The notes: generated from the letters alone by a model not told the origin. 16,491 nucleotides of DNA from an uncultured Phycisphaerales bacterium (GCA_937927975.1 CALEZT010000199.1:1-16491); one strand, 5' to 3'. Positions 6,785 to 15,037 are shown, counted from the first letter of the stretch. Made by a program: numbers and translations.

Positions 6785-8650
6785 ATGAATCCAAGAAATG
6801 GCCTGCCTATGCAAGCGCTGCTCCCTGCGTCGGTATCTGATCAAAGGCGCGCATGGCGTCTCTCTCGCAGCCGGGCAATCCGGCCGGCTTTGCTGGCATC
6901 CTGCATGCTCGCGGCCCTGCTCTGCCTGGGCAGCTGTGCCTCCGATCCGGTCGGCAAGGAGGATCTTGTGACGAGCTACCAGCGGCACTTGGCTCGGACG
7001 GGACCACAGGCGCGAATGGACTTCGATGCAACCACCACACGGGAGTCGCTGGACCTCCTGACGCCTGCCGAGAAGAAGGAGCCGCCGGCTCCCGAACTCA
7101 CGATTGCCGTCGATCCCAACACCGGGGAGAAGGACGTTTCGCTCACTTTGGAGCAGGCGATGGCCATGACCCTGGCCAACAGTCCCGAGATCCGCGTGAT
7201 CAGCTTCGATCCGGAGATCGCCCGTCAGGAGGTGATCGGGGCCGCCGGAGTGTTCGATCCGACGGTCTTCAGCCGGATCAACTATGAAGATCAGGACAGT
7301 CCCCAGAACAGCATTTTTGAAGCGGGCCAGGCCGAGACACGACTCTTTGAGTCCGGCGTCAAACAGAGGACGCCTCTGGGCACGGAATGGTCCGCCAGCT
7401 ATGCGTTGGCTCGGATTTGGGACGACCTGTTCGGACGGACCATCCCGACACGATACGAGCCTGCCGTGATCTTTGAACTGCGTCAACCCCTTCTCCGCGA
7501 CGCCTGGGGCGAGGCGAATCTGGCAGGCATCAATATCGCCAAGCTCAACTACGAGGCCTCCCTGCTTGGCTTTCGCGAGCGGGCCGAGGCGGTTTCCAGC
7601 GCCGTGACGGTGGCGTATTGGCGATTGGTCCAGGCCCGCAAGGACCTCCAGATCCAGCAGCAGCTTGTCGAGCAAACGCAGGAGACCCTTCGCAAAGTCG
7701 AAGGCCGGCGGGATATCGACGCCACGGATGTTCAGATCAAGCAGGCCCAGACGTATGCTCTCAGCCGTCACGCAACGCTCCTGGAGCTGCGTAAGCGGGT
7801 CGTGGACGTCCAGGACGCCCTGGTCAGACTGATCGCCGATCCCCGAATCAATACGACCAGCGAACTGACGATCACGCCGGCCACAGAGCCTCAGATGATC
7901 GAGACGCTGCCCGAGTTGGCGGCGGTGACTCATCGGGCCCTGGTCACGGCGATGCAACAGAATCCGCTTGTGCAACGGGCCCGGCTCGGCGTCGAAGTGG
8001 CCCAGATCAATGTTCAGGTGGCTCAAAACCAGAAGATGCCGCGTCTGGACCTGGTCGGTTCGACGAGGGCCCGGGGCCTGGCGAGGGATCACATCGAAGC
8101 CCACGATCAGATCGAAGCTGTGGACTACACCACGTACGCGGTGGGCCTGACCTTTGAATACCCTCTGGGCAATCGCGAGAGAGAAGCCGAATGGATGCGA
8201 AGGAGATTTGAACGGAGGAAGGCGGTCTCGACCCTGCACAGCACGGCCGACGAGGTCGCCCTCACGGTCAAAGAGAGCATCCGCCGGGTCCGAACGAGTA
8301 TGGAGGAGATCAAGATTCAGCACCAGGCCGTCCAGGCCGCTCGTGTCCACTTGGCCACGCTGGAGGAGGCCGAGCAGATTCGGGATCGGCTCACGCCGGA
8401 ATTCCTCCTGGTCAAACTCCAGGCCCAGGAGACCTATGCCCAATCCCAGCGGGCCGAGATTGCCGCCCTCATTGAACTGAATGTCGCGGCGACCGAGTTA
8501 GCTCAGCGCACCGGGACGATCCTCGACCTGCGGATGGTCCAGTCCTCGATGACCACTGTCGTGGAGACGCCTTCGGAGAAGATCGAACCGCAGGAGAGGC
8601 CGACTCCCGAGCATTCCGTGCCCTTCCCGCCCCGATCGCCTTCGCTCTGA
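6785..8650 (+). CDS. TolC-family outer-membrane efflux lipoprotein
   Basis: 621 aa. The ATG at 6785 lies 10 nt after the adaptor stop, behind an AGAAGAG site; an open frame reaching back to 6620 only overlaps the adaptor and is not used. Residues 33-51 contain a hydrophobic stretch ending in the lipobox LGSC, with Cys51 as lipidation site. A linker follows (52-115), then the outer-membrane efflux fold: VSLTLEQAMAMTLANSPEI is the classic start of the first repeat, with long Ala/Gln/Glu-rich helices (around 325-420 and 520-600). The LEYPLGNREREAE-like segment near residue 458 (FEYPLGNRERE) is typical of the second repeat. The family forms trimeric outer-membrane/periplasmic tunnels working with HlyD adaptors, which fits the gene upstream. 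The 3' end converges on the SecA-like gene, leaving only 28 bp between stops. Confidence 0.92.
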   Translation: MNPRNGLPMQALLPASVSDQRRAWRLSRSRAIRPALLASCMLAALLCLGSCASDPVGKEDLVTSYQRHLARTGPQARMDFDATTTRESLDLLTPAEKKEPPAPELTIAVDPNTGEKDVSLTLEQAMAMTLANSPEIRVISFDPEIARQEVIGAAGVFDPTVFSRINYEDQDSPQNSIFEAGQAETRLFESGVKQRTPLGTEWSASYALARIWDDLFGRTIPTRYEPAVIFELRQPLLRDAWGEANLAGINIAKLNYEASLLGFRERAEAVSSAVTVAYWRLVQARKDLQIQQQLVEQTQETLRKVEGRRDIDATDVQIKQAQTYALSRHATLLELRKRVVDVQDALVRLIADPRINTTSELTITPATEPQMIETLPELAAVTHRALVTAMQQNPLVQRARLGVEVAQINVQVAQNQKMPRLDLVGSTRARGLARDHIEAHDQIEAVDYTTYAVGLTFEYPLGNREREAEWMRRRFERRKAVSTLHSTADEVALTVKESIRRVRTSMEEIKIQHQAVQAARVHLATLEEAEQIRDRLTPEFLLVKLQAQETYAQSQRAEIAALIELNVAATELAQRTGTILDLRMVQSSMTTVVETPSEKIEPQERPTPEHSVPFPPRSPSL

Positions 8651-8678
8651 GACCCGGCCCAGGCAAGACCATTGGGCG

Positions 8679-10664
8679 TCACGAGACCCCGGCGAAGCCC
8701 AGATTCTCATCGAGCCACTGATCGGCCCGCATGACCGACTTGCGCTGCTGGAGGGCGAATCGCTCCGCCCGACGCTGGGCCAGAGCAAACGCTGCACGAG
8801 TCAGACGCGAGGAGACATCGTCCGATCGGCCGGTGTTCCGACGGTGCAGATGGCCCGTCAGTCGCGGCGCGTATCGGCAGACGAACTCATCTTCCAGAGA
8901 GACAACCGCCTGGGCGGTTCCCGGATCGCCCTGGCGGGCACAGCGGCCGAAAAGCTGGCGGTCGATCCGGCCGGACTCGTTCCGCTCGGCCGCGATCACG
9001 TGCAGGCCGCCCAGTTCCGCCACGCCGCGACCCAGCTTGATGTCCGTGCCCCGGCCGGCCATGTTCGTCGCGACGGTAATCTGGCCGGGCTGGCCCGCGC
9101 CGGCGACGATCTGCGCTTCCTCGCGGTGACGAACGGCGTTGAGGACCTGATGGCTCAAACGCTCGACGTTGAGCAGCTCGCTCAGATGCTCGCTGTCCCG
9201 CACACTCCGCGTTCCGATCAGGATCGGTCGTCCCGTGGCGTGGATGCGGCGGACCTCCTCGACCAGCCTTCGCCACTTCAGTTCCTTCGTCGCCAGGACG
9301 AGATCGGGCAGGACCTTGCGAACGCAGGGCCGGTTGGTGGGGATCACGACCACGGACCGTCCGTAGATCTGCCAGAACTCGGCCGCGGCTTCCTGGGCCG
9401 TGCCCGTCATACCGGCCAGGCGGCCGTAGAGCCGGAAGAACCGCTGGAAACTGATCCGGGCGTACGTGTCCTTGGGGTCCGTGATCTCCAGGCCTTCCTT
9501 GGCCTCGATCGCCTGGTGCAGGCCGTCGCGCCAGGAGCGATCGGGCATGACGCGACCGGTGAAGTCGTCGACGATGACGATCTTGCCGTCGCTGACGATG
9601 TAGTGCTTGTCCCTGTGGTGCAGCTCTCGCGCGACCAAGGCTTTGGTCACCAGCTCTTCTCGCCGGCGAGCCCCCTGCCAGACGCCGGACCAGGACGACA
9701 CGGCCGCCGCCAGGCGACTGCGGCCTTCGGGCGTCAGTTCCACTTCTCGGTACTGCAGATTCACCCCGTAGTCGGCGGGACGGCTCAGAGCCGCCGCAGC
9801 ATTCGCCGCCTGGCGGAAGGCCTCCAGTTGCTCACGGTTGGGACCGGGGCCCGAGATGATCAAAGGCGTCACCGCCTCGTCCACGAGCACCGAGTCGGCT
9901 TCATCGACGATCGCGAAGGCCAGTCCACGCTGGACGAGGTGATCCAGCGGAGAACGACCGCCCGACGCCATTCGCCCCAACAGGGCGGAGGCCGCGCCCT
10001 GGAGGCGGCCCAGGTGGAGCCGGTCCCGCAGGAAGTCGGCGGTGATCTCCTTGTTCGTGCCGTACGTAATGTCGGCCAGGTAGGCTTGGCGCCGGTCTCT
10101 CGGCTCCATCCCCTGCTCGATAAAAGCGACTCGCAGACCCAGGAAGCGGTAGATCCGGCCCATCCACTCGGCGTCCCGCTTGGCCAGGTAGTCGTTGACC
10201 GTAACGATGTGACAGCCACGACCCCGCCAGCCGGCGACCGTCGCGGGCATTGTGGCCGTCAGGGTCTTGCCCTCGCCGGTCGCCATCTCGACGATGCAGC
10301 CCTGCGTAAGCGCCAGGCCCCCCGCCACCTGGACGGCAAAGGGCTTCTCCCCGAGCTGTCGCTCCGCGACCTCCCGGACCAGGGCGAAAGCCCGCGCGAG
10401 ATCCTGCAATCCGTCGCGGCCGAGTCGAAAGACCTCCCGCAACCGGGCGGCCTCGTCCTGGAGCTTGTGGTCGGTCATCTCGGCGAAGGTCTTCTCCAAG
10501 GCCAGAACGTCTTGGGCCCGACGCAGGACCTGCCTTTGTCGAGGGACCATCCCGGCGAGCAGGCCCGTTCCTCTGTGCCAGAGGGCATCGGCGCCCTGCG
10601 GCAGCGGTTTGTCCCGCTCCCGCTCGTCGAGCATTCGCCAGGCTGCACTGGACTGCCGGATCAT
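8679..10664 (-). CDS. Short accessory SecA-like ATPase
   Basis: 661 aa, versus about 900 for housekeeping SecA. Motor motifs are intact: Walker A ATGEGKT (128-134), TVNDYLAKRDAEWMG (155-169), Walker B/DEAD (254-257) then VDEAVTPLIISGP, where canonical SecA has EARTPL. Also present are VIVDDFTGRVMPDRSW (363-378), GMTGTA (418-423), TNMAGRGTDIKLG (533-545) and the arginine-finger motif as GRCARQGDPG (573-582; usually GRSGRQGDPG). A preprotein-crosslinking-like segment lies at about 270-360. The protein stops at the start of the long scaffold helix (AFALAQRRAERFALQQRK). It therefore lacks the rest of the helical scaffold, the helical wing, the two-helix finger and the C-terminal zinc tail. The ATG at 10664 is 1 nt from the stop of the M50-HlyD gene, so translation is probably coupled. 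I infer a specialised export motor; it is unlikely to be the cell's only SecA. Confidence 0.9.
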   Translation of the reverse strand: MIRQSSAAWRMLDERERDKPLPQGADALWHRGTGLLAGMVPRQRQVLRRAQDVLALEKTFAEMTDHKLQDEAARLREVFRLGRDGLQDLARAFALVREVAERQLGEKPFAVQVAGGLALTQGCIVEMATGEGKTLTATMPATVAGWRGRGCHIVTVNDYLAKRDAEWMGRIYRFLGLRVAFIEQGMEPRDRRQAYLADITYGTNKEITADFLRDRLHLGRLQGAASALLGRMASGGRSPLDHLVQRGLAFAIVDEADSVLVDEAVTPLIISGPGPNREQLEAFRQAANAAAALSRPADYGVNLQYREVELTPEGRSRLAAAVSSWSGVWQGARRREELVTKALVARELHHRDKHYIVSDGKIVIVDDFTGRVMPDRSWRDGLHQAIEAKEGLEITDPKDTYARISFQRFFRLYGRLAGMTGTAQEAAAEFWQIYGRSVVVIPTNRPCVRKVLPDLVLATKELKWRRLVEEVRRIHATGRPILIGTRSVRDSEHLSELLNVERLSHQVLNAVRHREEAQIVAGAGQPGQITVATNMAGRGTDIKLGRGVAELGGLHVIAAERNESGRIDRQLFGRCARQGDPGTAQAVVSLEDEFVCRYAPRLTGHLHRRNTGRSDDVSSRLTRAAFALAQRRAERFALQQRKSVMRADQWLDENLGFAGVS

Positions 10665-10665
10665 G

Positions 10666-12864
10666 CTAGATGTGGAACCTCCGCTGGAAGAGCTGACGAG
10701 CCGACTGATACCATTGGATCAGCAAAGGCTTGGGCGACATCCGAATCCTCGCGATCACCCGCTGACCGGTCAGGAAAGCGACTGGGCTCTCGTCGCCCGT
10801 CGCTCGTCGCTCGGGTCGAATGCGGACTTCGAAGAACCGCTCGGCGGCCCTGGTGTCCTGTTGAGGCCCAAGCCGAGTCGGGGTGCTCCCGCCGACGGCG
10901 TAACCGAGGGCCTCGGAAGGAAGCGTGTCCTGCCCCGCGGGGAGCACCTTCTCGATCCGCCCGGCAAACGTTGACTCGGGCCGGCCCTTGATGCGGATCT
11001 CGACAACTCGATCCGCCTTTTCGATCATCGCCGCAACGTCCTGGCCGGCGGTGGCCCGGATCACCAGATCATCCAAGCTGCCGACGAAGCCGACCCGCTC
11101 GCCCCGCTTGAGGTATGTGCCCTGAACCCGCTCGATCTCAGGGGACACCCATGCGCCTTCGAACGGCGCCTGCAGGCTGAGCTTCTTCAGCTCCGACCGG
11201 ACCCGCTCGATCTGCTCATCGAGGGCCGCGATCTGCTCGGCGATGATCTGCGCCGCGGCAGTCTCCTCAAGTTCGGCCAGATGCCGCCGCACCTCCAGGA
11301 CCCTTCGCTGTGCCTGCAGGCTCAGGCTCTGGGCCGTCAACTCCGGGTTGATGGCTTGGACCAACGGCGTCCCATCGGGAGAGGCCGTGGACTGCGAGGG
11401 CAAGAACCCCGTGACGAAACCATCGCTTTCGGCATGGATCAAGGCAAGCTGAGCCGGTTCAACCACCCCTTCGATCCGATCGTGATCCGGCATTCGAACC
11501 AGGCCGACCAGAACGATTGTCATGGCCAGGCCGCCGGCCGTGGACAAGATCGCTCTGCGACGGTTGCGGGCCAGTTCCGGACTCGTGGCGAGGTACCGAA
11601 CGAACCTCGACAGCGGCCACAGCAGCCAGCCGAGGAGGGCTGTTGCCGCCATGACCGGCACAATGATGAAGAATGCCGGCGGCAAACGGCTATTGAGGAA
11701 TAGCAAAATCCGAACGCTGATATAGATGCGATACAAGGTCGAGACAGGTCCATACGTAAGGAACCAGATCCGCTCGCCGAGCGAGTACGCCGGGTTCTGG
11801 AGCTTCTTGATGCCCCAGGCGTAACGTTTCACGAGGTAGTACAAGTAGTTGCGGGACCGCTGGGCGAGGTTGGGGATCTCGATCAGATCGGACAGGACGT
11901 AATAGGCGTCGAAGCGCAGGAGCGGGTTGCCGTTGAAGAGCAGGGTCGAGACGCTGGCGACAAAGATCACGTTGTAGGCGATGATGTGGAGCGTGCCCGT
12001 GGAAGTCTGGGCCCAGACGATTGCCGCGACCGCCGCGATCGCCAGCTCCGCCAGGACGCCCGCCATTCCGACGATCGCACGGTGCCACTTGTTGCGAAAG
12101 GACCATGCGCTGGAGGCGTCGACGTATGGCAAGGGGAACAGCACGAGGAACATCACGCCCATGGCGTGCACCTGGCCGCTACTGCGATTGAGCAGGCCGA
12201 ACCGCTTGCAGGCGAAGGCGTGACTGAACTCGTGGCAGACCTTGACGACCACGAAACTCAAGTACAAGAACATCAGATTGCCCGGGTCCAAGACGTCTGC
12301 GCTTTGGGCCATCAGCTCGCGGAAGTTGCCCAGGACGAAATACAGACCCGTGCACATAAGCGTCAGCCACAGGAGCAATCCTACCCAACTGAAGGCCGTC
12401 CCGACCAGGCCCACCCAACGGTTGAGCATGGCGTCGGGATCGTACAGCGGAATGCGAAGGAACAGGAGGTTCGAAAGGTACCCCAGCACCTCCCGCTGCA
12501 CTCTCTTGCGATAGCGATTGAGCAGCCCCTCGGCGTCCGGCGGCAAATCCACATAGAGCAGATTCATCGCATGGAGCTGGCCCAGCAGGTGGATCACCTC
12601 GCCCTGGGTCGGAGCCGCGTCGCCCAACTGTTCATTGCAGAGCTGCCAAACCTCCGAGACCGTTCGCCGACCGTCGAGCGCCCCGGCAAACCGGTAGGCG
12701 TTTTCGTCCATGCGGGCGAACTGGCTGTTGGCCGGGTTCTCCAGAACGTACCAGAGCGCCCCGCGAAAATACTGCCGGCGAATCTCCACTCCCGTCAGCA
12801 ACCGGGGTCGAAGGTCCGCCACGCGGTACCAGGCCTCATGAAATGTCGGACGATCGATAGCCAT
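10666..12864 (-). CDS. PqqD-like / M50 zinc protease / HlyD fusion membrane protein
   Basis: 732 aa. Residues 30-105 resemble a PqqD-like peptide-binding domain (wYVLENPANSQFARMDENAY, then DGRRTVSEV). A multi-helix membrane region follows (about 150-460) with the site-2-protease hallmarks HEFSH (211-215) and NPLLRFDAYY (313-322), so both zinc histidines, the catalytic glutamate and the metal-binding Asp319 are present. After the last helix (about 437-456) comes a HlyD-like part: lipoyl halves near 466-509 and 564-606, joined by a coiled coil (about 508-562), and a beta-barrel to about 705. This matches the 'putative peptide zinc metalloprotease' architecture known from peptide-export loci. 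It probably sits in the inner membrane with its adaptor half in the periplasm. CGGGAGAG just upstream of the ATG supports the start. It is the middle gene of the GAF-HlyD / M50-HlyD / SecA operon. Confidence 0.88.
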   Translation of the reverse strand: MAIDRPTFHEAWYRVADLRPRLLTGVEIRRQYFRGALWYVLENPANSQFARMDENAYRFAGALDGRRTVSEVWQLCNEQLGDAAPTQGEVIHLLGQLHAMNLLYVDLPPDAEGLLNRYRKRVQREVLGYLSNLLFLRIPLYDPDAMLNRWVGLVGTAFSWVGLLLWLTLMCTGLYFVLGNFRELMAQSADVLDPGNLMFLYLSFVVVKVCHEFSHAFACKRFGLLNRSSGQVHAMGVMFLVLFPLPYVDASSAWSFRNKWHRAIVGMAGVLAELAIAAVAAIVWAQTSTGTLHIIAYNVIFVASVSTLLFNGNPLLRFDAYYVLSDLIEIPNLAQRSRNYLYYLVKRYAWGIKKLQNPAYSLGERIWFLTYGPVSTLYRIYISVRILLFLNSRLPPAFFIIVPVMAATALLGWLLWPLSRFVRYLATSPELARNRRRAILSTAGGLAMTIVLVGLVRMPDHDRIEGVVEPAQLALIHAESDGFVTGFLPSQSTASPDGTPLVQAINPELTAQSLSLQAQRRVLEVRRHLAELEETAAAQIIAEQIAALDEQIERVRSELKKLSLQAPFEGAWVSPEIERVQGTYLKRGERVGFVGSLDDLVIRATAGQDVAAMIEKADRVVEIRIKGRPESTFAGRIEKVLPAGQDTLPSEALGYAVGGSTPTRLGPQQDTRAAERFFEVRIRPERRATGDESPVAFLTGQRVIARIRMSPKPLLIQWYQSARQLFQRRFHI

Positions 12865-12936
12865 CGTCTCTCCCGGTTGGAAGTTTCAAGTTTGAAGTGT
12901 CAAGAGCACTTCCAACTTCACACTTCAAACTTCTCT
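12865..12936. repeat. Inverted heptad-repeat spacer between GAF-HlyD and M50-HlyD genes
   Basis: The 72-bp gap is almost filled by two arrays of degenerate 7-mers. On the plus strand, four heptads GTTGGAA, GTTTCAA, GTTTGAA, GTGTCAA lie at 12876-12903. Four heptads of the form ACTTCNN lie in opposite orientation at 12908-12935. AAGTTTGAAGTGT (12888-12900) and ACACTTCAAACTT (12920-12932) are perfect 13-bp inverted repeats, able to form a hairpin in the operon mRNA. No T-run follows, so it need not terminate transcription. Confidence 0.75.
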
Positions 12937-14787
12937 TCAGATCCACAGCTTCATCCGAATCCAGTTGACTACCTTGCGACTCCAGATCCAAGCGTAGGGC
13001 CTCTTATCGACAGTTACCTTGGCCACGCCCTCCATGCCCGGCCTCAGCCAGGGTTGCGTGTCCAACAGCTTGGCCCGGACCTTGAAGACGTTGCGGTTGT
13101 TGACCACCTCGGCCGCCGGGTTGATTCGCTCGACCACGAACCGAAGATACTCCCCGGGATACGTGGCGGTCGCCAGTTTGCCCTCCTGGCCCACCGCCAT
13201 GTCGAAGACCTCGTCTTCCGGCACGTGCAACTGGGCCCGCAGGGAGTCCAGGGGAGCCACCTCAAAGAGGATCTGCCCCGTCTGGACGGGGGCCCCGATC
13301 TGACGCTTGAGGTCGCCGGTCACCAGCGTCCCGGTCACCGGCGAGAGGATTCGAGCCTTCTCGATCCGATAAGACAGCAGATCGATCTGCGCCCCCGCCT
13401 TGTCGGCATTGGCCTGGGCGATCTGCGCTTCGGCGGTCTTGCCGTCCCGCATCGCGGCGTCGGCCTGCTTGAGATACCCCGCCTGCTCGGCCTTGGCCGC
13501 CGCAAGCTGAAGACGCAGCTCCGCCGTGTCCAGTTCCGCCAGCGAGGTCTGGTCCTTCTCCAGAGAGTCCCCCACCTCCAACTCCACGCTCTTGAGAAAG
13601 CCGTCGAACGGCGCGGCGATCTTGTATTGCCAGATCGCCTCCACGACGAACGGGGCCTTCACCCGATACCAGCCCTTGGCGAAGACAAGGAACAGGACGA
13701 ACGCCAAGGCAGCGACAACCCCCACCTTGGCCCAGGTATACTGCGCCCCGACCAGAGTCGCCAGAAGACCGCGAGTCCACCGAACCGCCCTGGCCCCGAA
13801 CCATCGATCGTATTTGTGCAAAGTCATCAGCCGCGGTGTGCCCAGATCGCAGACCAGACGAACGGCCGCCACCTCCTCCGGACAAAACGGCTCATCCGCG
13901 GTTCGCTCCAACGTCACCACGGCGCAGGGTTTGCCCTCGTGCCGCAAGGGAACGCTCAGCAGGGCCTTGCCGCCATGGCCGCAGGACAACTCCCCCGCCG
14001 CCCGACTGATGCACGCCGCCTCCTGAGATGGGTACAGGACCTCGCAATCCTGGTCCAGGCACTCCTCCATCGCCGCTTCGATATCTTGGACCAGCCGCAT
14101 CTTGCGGCTGAAGTGCTCGGTATGACTCATCGCCTTGACCTGGACATATCGGCCTTTGAGAAACCCGACGCTGACCCGCTCGCATCGCCACTTCGCGGCC
14201 ACCTCGTTGCAGAAGGCCATCGCCATGCCCCGGAACCGGTTCTGGCAATTGACCGCCGCGAGGGTCTCCATGGCCTTGTGCAGCGTCTCGGTCGCGGCGT
14301 CGCGTCCCCGCCCCGCCAGATGCTGATCGGTCATCACCGCCACGCCCGCAATCATTTCCATCAGTTGCCGCGTCGCCTCCGCGGCGCTTTTGTCCGCGGG
14401 CCTCAGCAATACGGCGGTGACAATCCGCTCCTCGCCGGCCAACCGCAGGGGCACAACCACCGCATGAGCTTTCGGATCGCCATCAACTGGAGATAGGACC
14501 ACCGCACCCGCGGAAAACGACTTCTCCGCCACGGCAACACAGCGATCCAGCCAGCCGCCAGGCTCCTGATCCCCGCCGGCCGCGGGATGCACCGCCAGCA
14601 AGGCAGATTCGCCACGGGAGTCAACCTGCAAGACCGCCCCCTGCCGGGCCCGGCAGCACCGGCACTGAACAGCCAGCAATTCCGTGAGAAAAGAATCGAG
14701 CGGATGGTTCACGCCACTGATCGCAGTGGTCTGAATCGGCGGATCACTTACGGAGTCCGTGGAACGCGGGGTGCTCTCCTGAGGCAT
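12937..14787 (-). CDS. GAF domain - transmembrane - HlyD adaptor protein
   Basis: 616 aa. The N-terminal half (about 25-320) is cytoplasmic and looks like two GAF-type sensor folds. The second (about 175-315) has the clearer GAF pattern, with WRCERVSVGFLKGRYVQVKA at 200-219 and LLSVPLRHEGKPCAVVTLER at 276-295. This half holds 14 cysteines, including CRCC at 42-45. A single membrane helix follows (about 353-372), then a periplasmic HlyD-type adaptor: first lipoyl half near 388-420 (IAAPFDGFLKSVELEVGDSL), coiled coil (about 422-478), second half near 480-510 (ILSPVTGTLVTGDLKRQIG) and a beta-barrel to about 595. AAGGA about 9-10 nt upstream supports the ATG at 14787. It is the first gene of the three-gene operon. 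GAF-HlyD fusions are unusual; I infer that a cytoplasmic signal gates or positions the adaptor. Confidence 0.85.
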   Translation of the reverse strand: MPQESTPRSTDSVSDPPIQTTAISGVNHPLDSFLTELLAVQCRCCRARQGAVLQVDSRGESALLAVHPAAGGDQEPGGWLDRCVAVAEKSFSAGAVVLSPVDGDPKAHAVVVPLRLAGEERIVTAVLLRPADKSAAEATRQLMEMIAGVAVMTDQHLAGRGRDAATETLHKAMETLAAVNCQNRFRGMAMAFCNEVAAKWRCERVSVGFLKGRYVQVKAMSHTEHFSRKMRLVQDIEAAMEECLDQDCEVLYPSQEAACISRAAGELSCGHGGKALLSVPLRHEGKPCAVVTLERTADEPFCPEEVAAVRLVCDLGTPRLMTLHKYDRWFGARAVRWTRGLLATLVGAQYTWAKVGVVAALAFVLFLVFAKGWYRVKAPFVVEAIWQYKIAAPFDGFLKSVELEVGDSLEKDQTSLAELDTAELRLQLAAAKAEQAGYLKQADAAMRDGKTAEAQIAQANADKAGAQIDLLSYRIEKARILSPVTGTLVTGDLKRQIGAPVQTGQILFEVAPLDSLRAQLHVPEDEVFDMAVGQEGKLATATYPGEYLRFVVERINPAAEVVNNRNVFKVRAKLLDTQPWLRPGMEGVAKVTVDKRPYAWIWSRKVVNWIRMKLWI

Positions 14788-14893
14788 CGATCACATCCTT
14801 CCGGCAGCTACAGACAGATCAGGACACAACCAACCCGTTGGCCATGCACTGTTCTCTCACCACGTACGTCGAAACAAGGGCTTCCGTGGACTC

Positions 14894-15037
14894 GCTAGTG
14901 GTATCCGCCTGATATTGTGAAACATATGGACGGGCCGAATTCCCGGCATATTGATGGCCTCTTAACGAGAGCACACGTCTCTGTGCCACGTTCTTGCCGT
15001 CGGATAAGTTACAGACTGCTTGACGGATACCACTAGC
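14894..15037. repeat. 144-bp segment bounded by perfect 14-bp inverted repeats
   Basis: GCTAGTGGTATCCG at 14894-14907 and its exact complement CGGATACCACTAGC at 15024-15037. A short inner hairpin is possible (GCACA 14971-14975 with TGTGC 14982-14986). A second pair, CTGATAT (14909-14915) and ATATCAG (15038-15044), crosses the first pair instead of nesting in it. No transposase frame or clear target-site duplication is visible. It could be a MITE-like remnant, a structured RNA or a paired regulatory site. Confidence 0.6.

Noticed and set aside
6764..8443. 559-codon open frame on the minus strand
   Set aside because: Antisense to the TolC-family gene, which has clear family features; no domain in the antisense translation.
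8651..8678. Bidirectional terminator between the convergent TolC and SecA-like genes
   Set aside because: Only 28 bp, and I could find no convincing stem with a T-run.
8844..10991. 715-codon open frame on the plus strand
   Set aside because: Antisense to the SecA-like gene and the end of the M50-HlyD gene, whose minus-strand frames carry complete family motifs; the plus frame shows only the composition expected of a GC-rich antisense shadow.
11986..14496. 836-codon open frame on the plus strand
   Set aside because: Runs antisense across two real genes and the spacer between them; rich in His, Gln, Arg and Pro with no recognisable domain.
14894..15037. Full insertion sequence
   Set aside because: Only 144 bp with no transposase frame and no clear target duplication; kept as an inverted-repeat element only.
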